Assembly: GCA_045544035.1 (NCBI GenBank) | Contig: JAZPYE010000016.1 | Coordinates: 1-64,000, forward strand | DNA: 64,000 bases | Direction of reading: 5' to 3' | DNA from: SIG587 sp045544035 | GTDB taxonomy: Bacteria; Bacillota; Clostridia; Oscillospirales; Acutalibacteraceae | Part shown: positions 57,842 through 64,000 of the stretch, in pieces | How positions within the stretch are numbered: the first letter of the stretch is position 1 | Layout of the letters: each line of letters opens with the position of its first letter | Made by a program: the position numbers and the translations under genes | The notes under the pieces: model-generated | The model's input: the letters and a program-made list of their open reading frames with translations, nothing else | What the model was told of the DNA's origin: nothing | Database searches by the model: none

Positions 57842-58297
57842 TTATCTTACACCTGCGCCACGCTTTGTGCGCTTAACCTCGGGGTTCTTACGTTTTAAAT
57901 CGGAAAACTTTTCATCGCTTGTCTGCTTGAATCTGTTCATCATATCCTCAAAGGAGGCAGGCTCGCTTTTTTTAGGTGTCCAGGTGTAAGAAGGGTCGAT
58001 GGTGCTTTTTTGTTCAGAACGATTTTCCCTGCGGAATTCTCCCCTGCCCTGGCGCTTTTGAGGCTCCATTGCCTTCTTTATACTAAGGCTTATTTTACCA
58101 TTGTCGGCAATGGTGAGAATTTTCATCTTAACGATGTCGCCCTCTTTAACGTGCTGGCGAATGTCACTGACATAGGTTTGTGCAACCTCGGAAATATGTA
58201 CCATTCCCGTTTTACCCTCTAAAAACTCAACGAAAACGCCGAAATTGGTGATACCTGTAATTTTGCCTTCGACTAACTGTCCTACCTCAAGTTGCAT
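57842..58297 (-). CDS. S1 RNA-binding domain protein (YabR-like)
   Basis: 151 residues. The first 72 form one S1 domain (GQLVEGKITGITNFGVFVEFLEGKTGMVHISEVAQTYVSDIRQHVKEGDIVKMKIL...GKISLSIKKA), followed by a basic, disordered tail ending TKRGAGVR. YabR-type proteins are general RNA-binding factors of spore formers. It follows divIC as in Bacillus (divIC-yabR). RBS GGAGGAAG. Confidence 0.9.
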   Translation of the reverse strand: MQLEVGQLVEGKITGITNFGVFVEFLEGKTGMVHISEVAQTYVSDIRQHVKEGDIVKMKILTIADNGKISLSIKKAMEPQKRQGRGEFRRENRSEQKSTIDPSYTWTPKKSEPASFEDMMNRFKQTSDEKFSDLKRKNPEVKRTKRGAGVR

Positions 58298-58336
58298 AAA
58301 GTGAATACTTCCTCCTCAAATGTCTAATACACCCGT

Positions 58337-58624
58337 TCAGTTTCCGGATATATCAATGAAAACCTGCTCGTTAGCATAGACATAACCAAGGCGTTCTCTT
58401 GCGGCTTTTTCCACAATTTGTTCTTCATCGCCGGCTTCAAGCAGGGTTTTAAGTTCGCTGATTTGCGCCTGCTTTTCATCCCTTTGTTCGCTAAGCATTT
58501 GTGATGTTGCCAAACTGTTAACAAGTTCTCCCCATAAAGTGCAAAGAGAAAAAATCATATATCCGCAAACAGCAAGCACAACAAAGCGAAGCACTAAACT
58601 TTTGTTTTTTTGTTTACCTGCCAT
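58337..58624 (-). CDS. divIC: Septum formation initiator DivIC/FtsB family
   Basis: 95 residues: a basic N-terminus, one membrane helix (about 9-28), a coiled coil (about 35-62, LSEQRDEKQAQISELKTLLEAG) and the family endpiece EEIVEKAARERLGYVYANEQVFI. DivIC joins FtsL and DivIB at the division site. Synteny with yabP-yabQ upstream and yabR downstream supports divIC over an FtsL identity. Confidence 0.9.
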   Translation of the reverse strand: MAGKQKNKSLVLRFVVLAVCGYMIFSLCTLWGELVNSLATSQMLSEQRDEKQAQISELKTLLEAGDEEQIVEKAARERLGYVYANEQVFIDISGN

Positions 58625-58655
58625 TTATACTTCTTCCCTTCACAGTTTACTAATA

Positions 58656-58688
58656 TTAGTGTGATAGGTTCGAGCCCTATCACACTAA
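58656..58688. other. Free-standing tRNA acceptor/T-arm minihelix
   Basis: TAGTGTG (58657-58663), ATAGG, TTCGAGC, CCTAT, CACACTA (58681-58687): exactly a 7-bp acceptor-like stem stacked on a 5-bp T-stem with a 7-base T-loop consensus TTCGAGC, and one further flanking T-A pair. No D-arm or anticodon arm exists and no T tract flanks it, so it is neither a tRNA nor a usual terminator. The CACACTA strand recurs in the tRNA remnant at 24678-24690. Confidence 0.8.
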
Positions 58689-58713
58689 GTATACAACACT
58701 TTCATCCCTTGTT

Positions 58714-59130
58714 TCAAGCCTTTTTTAATCTTTTTTGTCTTTTATTTTTAAAAAAATTCTTTATTTGGGTGTTTTTTCGCCCACAAAATTTTTTTATTTT
58801 TCTTTTAAGGGTTATAATTGTCCTGAAAACAGCCGTTACTCCTTTTAGAAAAAAACGGGAAATGCTGAAAAACACTGCCGAAAAGCCCAATAAAATTCCA
58901 AAGATAAAATAACCCCTGATAATCCCCTCAGTAAGGCTCAAAAGAAAGCAAAAGGTAATAACGGCGCAAACGGTGAAAAAGAGAATATCCGAAATGAAGA
59001 CCCAAAAGGCTTTAAAGGAATGCACCCGCCTTGCCGCCCTGAACAGGTCATAAAAAAGACAAAAAAAACCTCCCAAAGCAAGGCTTATAAAGAAGCTTAC
59101 GGTTTGCTCGGCAATGTTAATTCCCCACAT
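58714..59130 (-). CDS. yabQ: Sporulation protein YabQ
   Basis: 138 residues: membrane helices at about 8-30, 42-62 and 68-90, then a strongly basic C-terminal part (LKRKIKKFCGRKNTQIKNFFKNKRQKRLKK). The LGGFFCLFYDLFRAARRVHSFKAFWVFISDILFFTVC segment is the YabQ signature. YabQ is an outer-forespore-membrane protein needed for cortex formation. The start overlaps the yabP stop. Confidence 0.9.
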   Translation of the reverse strand: MWGINIAEQTVSFFISLALGGFFCLFYDLFRAARRVHSFKAFWVFISDILFFTVCAVITFCFLLSLTEGIIRGYFIFGILLGFSAVFFSISRFFLKGVTAVFRTIITLKRKIKKFCGRKNTQIKNFFKNKRQKRLKKA

Positions 59131-59399
59131 TATTTAAAGAGCCTCGAAAAAAATCCGCCGCCGGCAGTGTCGTTTGTGTAAACAAGGGCGAAAACATTAC
59201 CGAGCACCATCGCCTGACCGCTTTGAACACTGAACTCGGAAATGTTAAGTCCCTCACCTCTTATGTTAAGTGTTCCCAGGTTTGTTTTTAGAATTATAGA
59301 ATTATCATCAAAATTATCGACGCTTATAACACCTGTAAGCGTAAGCTTTTTTCGGTCCTCTAAAATCAGATTGTGTGTCTTATCATAGTTTTCAGACAA
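59130..59399 (-). CDS. yabP: Sporulation protein YabP
   Basis: 89 residues from a TTG start at 59399 (GGTGA about 8 bases upstream). HNLILEDRKKLTLTGVISVDNFDDNSIILKTNLGTLNIRGEGLNI is the YabP/YqfC signature. YabP helps guide coat assembly on the forespore. Paired with yabQ, as in all spore formers. Confidence 0.93.
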   Translation of the reverse strand: MSENYDKTHNLILEDRKKLTLTGVISVDNFDDNSIILKTNLGTLNIRGEGLNISEFSVQSGQAMVLGNVFALVYTNDTAGGGFFSRLFK

Positions 59400-59441
59400 A
59401 AAAAATCACCCCATACCAAATATATTGGCTTGGGGGGACAA

Positions 59442-59684
59442 TTATTCAATTATTCTGCAAAGATTGGCGGCTTCTTCCTTTTTAACCACATCGCAAACCT
59501 GTAAAATTTCAAATTTAACCGTTCTTGTGCCAAAGGTAATTTCCACCACATCGCCTACCTTCACATCATAGGAGGCGCGAGCAACCTTGCCGTTAACCGT
59601 GACACGGCCTGCATCGCAGGCCTCGTTTGCAACGGTGCGGCGCTTAATAACCCTTGACACCTTTAAAAACTTATCTAATCTCAT
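59442..59684 (-). CDS. S4-domain RNA-binding protein (YabO/RqcP, Hsp15-like)
   Basis: 80 residues, all an S4 domain: MRLDKFLKVSRVIKRRTVANEACDAGRVTVNGKVARASYDVKVGDVVEI. The Bacillus counterpart YabO/RqcP works with RqcH on stalled 50S subunits to add alanine tails. Position between hup and yabP matches the yabO-yabP order. RBS AGGAATTTT. Confidence 0.92.
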   Translation of the reverse strand: MRLDKFLKVSRVIKRRTVANEACDAGRVTVNGKVARASYDVKVGDVVEITFGTRTVKFEILQVCDVVKKEEAANLCRIIE

Positions 59685-59714
59685 AAACTAAAATTCCTGT
59701 CATAAAAAAACTCA

Positions 59715-59738
59715 AAGCCGCCCAAGTTGGGCGGCCTT
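59715..59738 (-). terminator. Terminator after hup
   Basis: GCCGCCC pairs with GGGCGGC around a 5-base loop with a T7 tract on the minus strand, separating hup from the S4-domain gene. Confidence 0.88.
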
Positions 59739-59753
59739 AAATCCTTTGGTTTC

Positions 59754-60029
59754 TTATTTTGCAACCTTTTCTTTAAGAGCTGCGCCTGCTTTGAAAGCGG
59801 GAATTTTGGTAGCTGCAATTTTAATGGTCTCTTTGGTTCTGGGGTTGATACCAGTTCTTGCTTCACGAGCGCGAACTTCGAAAGTACCAAAGCCGATAAG
59901 CTGAACCTTTTCGCCCTTAACGAGAGCTTCTTCAACAGATGCTAAAACTGCTGCGAGAGCCTTGTCAGCATCCTTCTTGGAAAGACCGGATTTTTCTGCG
60001 ATTGCTGCAACTAATTCTGTTTTGTTCAT
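59754..60029 (-). CDS. hup: DNA-binding protein HU
   Basis: 91 residues. Full HU pattern: MNKTELVAAIAEKSGLSKKDADKALAAVLASVEEALVKGEKVQLIGFGTFEVRAREARTGINPRTKE, including the flexible DNA-gripping arm GFGTFEVRxRxARTGxNP. HU bends and packs DNA. It sits between spoVB and the yab genes with its own terminator and probable promoter (gap 60030-60199, with TATTAT near 60100 on the minus strand). Confidence 0.97.
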   Translation of the reverse strand: MNKTELVAAIAEKSGLSKKDADKALAAVLASVEEALVKGEKVQLIGFGTFEVRAREARTGINPRTKETIKIAATKIPAFKAGAALKEKVAK

Positions 60030-60199
60030 TTTGAGTTACCTCCGTTTATTTTGTTGACGGCACCTGCCATCAGTCCATGCGATTAAATAAATCGTACATA
60101 ATATATTTACCATATTTTATCACAAAAATCAATATCTATTTGTTAATTTTTACAAAAAGGCGAAATTTTGAACAAATTTTAATGAATTTTCTACAAATA

Positions 60200-61870
60200 T
60201 CAGCCGATTATGTGAAGCTTTTCAAGAATTTTACTTATCTTTTCGCCCTTTGGGAAAGCGAGAACATCTTGCTTTTCAATGCCGCGAAGGATAATGATAA
60301 CAGCCAAATAAACCGCTACCGCCACTAAAACAGCCAAAATTGTTGACAGCCTTGAACCATCTAAAAGGGCGCTGACTCCCATGGCCGCTATGCCGCAACA
60401 AATGGCGGAAATCAAGGGTTTTATAAAGCTTTGCACCATTCGAGGCATAATTTTCGTAAACCTTACAAGGCAAATAAAGTTAGCAAGGGCAATGTAAAGG
60501 TAGCAGCAAAGCGTGCCTAGGGCTGAACCCAAAATATTGATTTCGGGGTTCCCTACAAGCAGGAAATTAACCACGATTTTAATAACAGCGCCAATGGCAA
60601 TGTTAATAACCGGCACAGCCTGCTTTCCAATGGCCTGCAGCATATTGGTAAGGGGCATTGCAAGTCCTGAAAAAACTGCGGAAAGACCAAAAACCGTAAG
60701 CATTGGTCCGCCAATTAAAACTGCTTCCTCTGTGCCGTAAATCAGGCTCATTATGGGGCGGCCTAAAAAGGCGAGGCCGAGCCCTGCGGGCAGGGCTATA
60801 AGACTTGTGAGCTTTATAATGCTGCTCATATTCTTTTTAACCTCACCCATATCGCCGTTTGTCCAGGAGGTTGCAAGCACGGGCAGTGCGCTAACACCCA
60901 TAACCGAGGTAATTGTAGGCACAAGGTTAAAAAGGGTAAATGCCTGACCGCGAACGCCGTAAAGGAAATTGGCAACATCGGCATCGGTGACAACATCACT
61001 GCCGATAAGGGAGGAATAAATGCCTCTGACCGCTTCGGCATCATCGGCAATAAGCCCCTTAACCATTGTAACATCCACAAGAGATGCCACATTTTGCGCT
61101 AATGAACCGAGGGCGATGGGAATGGCAATGGTAATGAGAACTTTAAGGGTTTGTTTACCCGACTGTGCAAGAGGGGAATCGGCGTATTCTTCAGCCAAAA
61201 TAAGGCCGTTGTCCCTTTTAAACTTAATCACAAGATAAAGCGCGCCAAGGGCAGTGCCGACAGTTATGCCAAGCATTGCGCCTGCGGCGGCAAGGGATGC
61301 CGTTTCGGGGGATAAATCGCCACGAACGGCAATGACAATCCACGCAAAGCCAAGACCTAAAATCAGCTTGCCAAGGGCCTCAATAACATTAGAGATGGCA
61401 GTGGGGGTCATATTCCGCATACCCTCATAATAACCACGATAAACCGACATTACACAGCAAAACAGGATTGATGGGGCTATGACAAGAATAGAGGGCAGGG
61501 TTCTGCTGTCCCCTGTAATTTTAAAGAAAACGAAGGTGGCGCCTGCCATAATAACAAAGCCTGCCGCGCCCGTAACGAGAAATGCCTTTCGGGAAATGCG
61601 AAGGGTTTGTTTTACATCGTTAAACCTTTTTTGCGCAACATTTTCTGCCACCATTCGGGAAATTGCGATGGGAAGACCTGCCATTGCCAGGGAATAAATC
61701 GGCAAAAATAAATCGTAAGCCGAGGAAAAATAGCCAAAGCCAAGTGTTCCGATAAGGGAGCTTAGGGGAATTTTAAACACCGCTCCAATAACCTTAACCA
61801 GCATTGTGGCAACCACTAAAATTGCGGCGCCGTATTCAAAGCTTTGGTGTTTTCTTTTCTTTTGTTCCAT
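60200..61870 (-). CDS. spoVB: SpoVB-family flippase (polysaccharide/lipid transport)
   Basis: 556 residues with about 14 membrane helices of the MOP (MurJ/Wzx/MATE) superfamily: MLVKVIGAVFKIPLSSLIG, AYDLFLPIYSLAMAGLPIAISRMVAEN and AMPLTNMLQAIGKQAVPVINI are typical. SpoVB-type proteins carry peptidoglycan precursors for spore cortex. Synteny to yabO-yabP-yabQ-divIC supports the sporulation assignment. The gene ends without a clear terminator; the 60030-60199 gap precedes hup. Confidence 0.9.
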   Translation of the reverse strand: MEQKKRKHQSFEYGAAILVVATMLVKVIGAVFKIPLSSLIGTLGFGYFSSAYDLFLPIYSLAMAGLPIAISRMVAENVAQKRFNDVKQTLRISRKAFLVTGAAGFVIMAGATFVFFKITGDSRTLPSILVIAPSILFCCVMSVYRGYYEGMRNMTPTAISNVIEALGKLILGLGFAWIVIAVRGDLSPETASLAAAGAMLGITVGTALGALYLVIKFKRDNGLILAEEYADSPLAQSGKQTLKVLITIAIPIALGSLAQNVASLVDVTMVKGLIADDAEAVRGIYSSLIGSDVVTDADVANFLYGVRGQAFTLFNLVPTITSVMGVSALPVLATSWTNGDMGEVKKNMSSIIKLTSLIALPAGLGLAFLGRPIMSLIYGTEEAVLIGGPMLTVFGLSAVFSGLAMPLTNMLQAIGKQAVPVINIAIGAVIKIVVNFLLVGNPEINILGSALGTLCCYLYIALANFICLVRFTKIMPRMVQSFIKPLISAICCGIAAMGVSALLDGSRLSTILAVLVAVAVYLAVIIILRGIEKQDVLAFPKGEKISKILEKLHIIG

Positions 61871-61876
61871 AAAAAG

Positions 61877-62569
61877 TTACAGTCCTTTTAAAACTTTAAG
61901 GGTTGCAAGCGACATTGACACATCGCTTACCGAAATGGTTTCACGGTAAATATCTGCGGCGCTGTCCCCTGCATCATCGGAAATTTGGCGAAGACAAACG
62001 AAGGGAATTTCCGCCATTTTGCAAACATCAGCCACGGCGGCAGTTTCCATATCGCAGGCAACGGCGCCATAATCATCACGAAGCTTATCGCGAAGTGCAG
62101 CGTTGCTGACAAAGCAGTCACCCGTGGCAAAAATGCCCTCAAAAATTCCTAAAAAATGCTTTTTAAATTCGCTCAGCAAAAATTCATCGGCCTTTAAAAC
62201 AGGGTCACAGTTTCTTCTTTTTTGGCAGGGCTCATAACCAATGGGGGTTAAATCAAAGTCGTGCTCAAAAAAGCCTGCACCAAGCACAAGCTCGCCCTTT
62301 TTAACCTTTGAAATAGCGCCCGAAAAGCCAAAATTGAAAATGGCTTCGCAGTTTTTGAGCGCCAGCATTGTAGCACCTGCCGTGGCGGCAACCTTACCGA
62401 TGCCCGTGTAGACAGAAAGCACCTGAATACCGTTTTCAAGAGTAAAACTATGGCAAAGCATACCTAGGTGTTTTTCCTCTTTTGGGCAATACTGCTTCGC
62501 CGCCTCAATAAGCGGAAAATATTCCACATCATCGGCAACCAAAATTCCTACTTTTTTATAAACACTCAT
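61877..62569 (-). CDS. mtnN: 5'-methylthioadenosine/S-adenosylhomocysteine nucleosidase
   Basis: 230 residues from ATG 62569 (a longer frame would overlap the zinc-ribbon gene without a ribosome site). GILVADDVEYFPLIEAA (usually G[IV]IGAMxxE; altered here), SVYTGIGKVAATAGATMLAL, NFGFSGAISK, FATGDCFVSN and ACDMETAAVADVC carrying the catalytic-type Glu (DMETAAVA). It splits MTA/SAH to adenine plus a ribosyl thiol. The first loop deviates from the standard motif, so a related purine or futalosine-type nucleosidase is possible. Starts 1 base after the upstream stop. Confidence 0.85.
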   Translation of the reverse strand: MSVYKKVGILVADDVEYFPLIEAAKQYCPKEEKHLGMLCHSFTLENGIQVLSVYTGIGKVAATAGATMLALKNCEAIFNFGFSGAISKVKKGELVLGAGFFEHDFDLTPIGYEPCQKRRNCDPVLKADEFLLSEFKKHFLGIFEGIFATGDCFVSNAALRDKLRDDYGAVACDMETAAVADVCKMAEIPFVCLRQISDDAGDSAADIYRETISVSDVSMSLATLKVLKGL

Positions 62570-62570
62570 A

Positions 62571-62957
62571 TTATTCCCCGTGGGTTTCCTCATAAATCAG
62601 TTTTTCACCGCAATAGTTGCAGAAAACCGAGGTTTTTTCAATGGCCATAGAGCATTTGGGGCAAATGCGCTTATTTTTAATCTGGGCAAGTTCCTTTTTT
62701 GCCTCCTCAATTTCGGCAAGCTTTTCGGAAATATCAGCAGTGGCGGCCTTTAATTCCTCATTATCGGTGCCATTCTCGCTAATTACCTTGAAGGCCAGCT
62801 TGCCAAGAGCATTGTAGGCCTTTTCAAGGCGGTTTTCCATTGTGGCAATGTCAAAGCGCTGTTTGCCGGCACTCACCACCTCACCTGTTTTTTTGCAGGC
62901 TACATCAAAAACCTCTTTTGCCTTGTCAAAAATTTCATTGTCAAAAATGTTATCCAT
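62571..62957 (-). CDS. Zinc-ribbon protein with coiled coil
   Basis: 128 residues from ATG 62957 (GAAGGAG 8 bases upstream). A long helical part (about 1-95, FDKAKEVFDVACKKTGEVVSAGKQRF, ISEKLAEIEEAKKELAQIKNK) leads to a C-terminal zinc ribbon ICPKCSMAIEKTSVFCNYCGEKL (two CxxC pairs). Proteins of this shape are common in Clostridia and of unknown role. It is translationally coupled to the nucleosidase gene. Confidence 0.8.
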   Translation of the reverse strand: MDNIFDNEIFDKAKEVFDVACKKTGEVVSAGKQRFDIATMENRLEKAYNALGKLAFKVISENGTDNEELKAATADISEKLAEIEEAKKELAQIKNKRICPKCSMAIEKTSVFCNYCGEKLIYEETHGE

Positions 62958-63011
62958 TAAAAACACTCCTTCTTGTGTTTAATTTTATCACAGTTTAGCA
63001 TTTGTTTCAAG

Positions 63012-64000
63012 TCACCTGTGCTGATTATAAAACTCGATTATTCCGCTTTTCCTCATCATTAACTCATCATAACGAGAAATATATTCATAGGGGTACTTAA
63101 AATTAAAAATTCGGGAAATTTCAGGACCGCTTGGGCTTTTAAGCTTGGTTACAGCCGAAGCGCCTACACCCAAAATGGTGTGGGTTTCATCCATAATATA
63201 AACATTGTAAAGGCTCTCATAGCCTTTTTTGGCATAGCCCACGTTTTCGAGGTTGCCCACGGTTTTGCTCTGCCGATACATATAATATGGCAAAATGTCC
63301 TTTTCGGTTAAGGCTTTCCTTGCATATTCCACCATAGTTTCAGCAGTTTTGCCGCTCTTAGCTGTATGTAAAACACCCTGGGCCGTTAAATCAGATGCCC
63401 TTTTCATTGCAAGGGAATGCACCGTTATGCTCTCAGGGTCAAGAGAAATAAGCTTATTAACCGTTTCCTTAAAGCTTTCCACCGTATCGCCCGGCAGCCC
63501 TGCAATAAGGTCCATATTTATGTTATCAAAGCCCATTTGCCTTGCCAGATTAAAGGCATCCACCACCATTTTAGCTGTGTGATTTCGGCCAATGCTTTTA
63601 AGCACCTCATCGTTCATTGTTTGAGGATTTATGCTAATTCTTGAAATATTATGCTTTTTAAGAACGCCTAGCATCTCAGAATTTACGGTGTCGGGGCGAC
63701 CTGCCTCAACGGTAAATTCCAGAACATTTGATAAATCAAAATTCTCCTTCACAGCACAAAGAATTTCATCCATTTGGTGTGGGGCTATGCTTGTTGGGGT
63801 TCCACCGCCCATGTAAACGGTTTTAAGTTTTAAATTACACTGCTTAGCGATTTTTGCCGTTTGCTCAATTTCTTTGCACAAAAGTTTAACATAGTCGGGC
63901 ACAAGCTTTTTGGCCTGTGCAATAGAATGGGAAACAAAGGAACAGTAGACACACCTTGTGGGGCAAAACGGAATGGAAATGTAAAGACTAAACCAGTCTT
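63012..64000 (-). CDS. hemZ: Radical SAM coproporphyrinogen dehydrogenase HemZ, 5' end cut by window edge
   Basis: The frame stays open to the right edge; upstream of an in-frame GTG it reads SLYISIPFCPTRCVYCSFVSHSIAQAKKL, the CxxxCxxC radical SAM motif in the form CPTRCVYC typical of HemZ-type proteins. Later parts: VYMGGGTPTSIAPHQM, EFTVEAGRPDTV, RISINPQTMN and INMDLIAGLPGDTVESF. The CPTRC motif and the long C-terminal part with YMYRQSKTVGNLENVGYAKKG point to HemZ rather than HemW. The N-terminal part is missing, so function (heme synthesis or a HemW-like role) is inferred from the family. Confidence 0.9.
   Translation of the reverse strand, partial: DWFSLYISIPFCPTRCVYCSFVSHSIAQAKKLVPDYVKLLCKEIEQTAKIAKQCNLKLKTVYMGGGTPTSIAPHQMDEILCAVKENFDLSNVLEFTVEAGRPDTVNSEMLGVLKKHNISRISINPQTMNDEVLKSIGRNHTAKMVVDAFNLARQMGFDNINMDLIAGLPGDTVESFKETVNKLISLDPESITVHSLAMKRASDLTAQGVLHTAKSGKTAETMVEYARKALTEKDILPYYMYRQSKTVGNLENVGYAKKGYESLYNVYIMDETHTILGVGASAVTKLKSPSGPEISRIFNFKYPYEYISRYDELMMRKSGIIEFYNQHR

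Noticed and set aside
58656..58688. Minihelix as a Rho-independent terminator of yabQ or divIC
   Set aside because: No T tract follows on either strand, and the loop is a T-loop consensus rather than a short tetraloop.

Overview
The window looks like chromosome of an anaerobic, endospore-forming, low-GC Gram-positive bacterium of the class Clostridia, probably an uncultured gut member of the Oscillospiraceae/Ruminococcaceae type. This rests on sporulation genes in their usual neighbourhoods (sigG-ymxH-spoIVB; spoVB-hup-yabO-yabP-yabQ-divIC-yabR), Clostridia-type dockerin and cohesin domains, a rubredoxin, an iron-sulfur class I fumarase subunit, a HrcA/CIRCE-type groESL operon and many TTG/GTG starts behind strong GGAGG sites. 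No phage, insertion sequence, CRISPR array or large island was seen. Most of the window is ordinary core chromosome and the odd items are small.

Layout. 1-0.66 kb: a truncated SLOG-fold gene behind a long, strongly base-paired leader RNA (6S-like candidate) and a terminator. 0.7-3.1 kb: spoIVB, ymxH, sigG. 3.2-8.1 kb: a small DUF378 membrane protein, a secreted ComEC-like metallo-beta-lactamase, FtsK/SpoIIIE, TepA and an orphan MazF. 8.3-11.9 kb: a membrane-anchored cohesin protein and a dockerin-bearing glucosaminidase in one operon. 12.1-18.7 kb: two-component system, Na/phosphate transporter, a yybP-ykoY-type Mn2+ riboswitch in front of a P-type ATPase, rubredoxin. 18.8-24.5 kb: amidohydrolase, degenerate phosphoribosyltransferase, glycosidase-like lipoprotein, 2-hydroxyacid dehydrogenase, DUF4091 protein. 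24.7-27.9 kb: a small scrambled islet with pieces of tRNA 3' ends, direct repeats, a frameshifted pyridoxamine-oxidase-like gene, an SPFH protein and an unknown membrane protein, ending at an initiator tRNA. 28.2-30.7 kb: amino-acid ABC transporter whose binding protein appears circularly permuted. 30.7-33.5 kb: a lone 5S rRNA gene, tsf, rpsB with a pseudoknot-like leader, and an SGNH hydrolase.

33.6-49.4 kb is one long co-directional minus-strand array: the aromatic amino-acid block aroE-aroK fusion, aroF, aroB, aroA, aroC, pheA, then proS, lemA, a TPM protein, alaS, HIT, a purine-type phosphoribosyltransferase, a ComEC channel without its nuclease domain, and a PdaB-like deacetylase. 49.5-52.7 kb: acpP, a sortase operon, a 48-residue membrane protein behind a LexA-like operator, and a second SLOG protein. 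52.8-54.8 kb: groSL. 54.8-64 kb: lipid kinase, rRNA methyltransferase, fumarase alpha subunit, the yab/div/spoVB sporulation-division cluster, an MTA/SAH nucleosidase, a zinc-ribbon protein and a truncated hemZ.

How genes relate: the aro genes together lead from PEP plus erythrose-4-phosphate to chorismate (all but 3-dehydroquinate dehydratase) and on to prephenate and phenylpyruvate. The sporulation genes belong to forespore and coat/cortex stages. The cohesin/dockerin pair suggests a wall hydrolase docked on the cell surface. Items most worth testing are the permuted binding protein, the cohesin-dockerin hydrolase pair, the LexA-like site with its tiny membrane protein, the structured leader at the left edge, and a perfect tRNA acceptor/T-arm minihelix between divIC and yabQ. 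All functional calls come from reading the sequence by eye; no database search was run.
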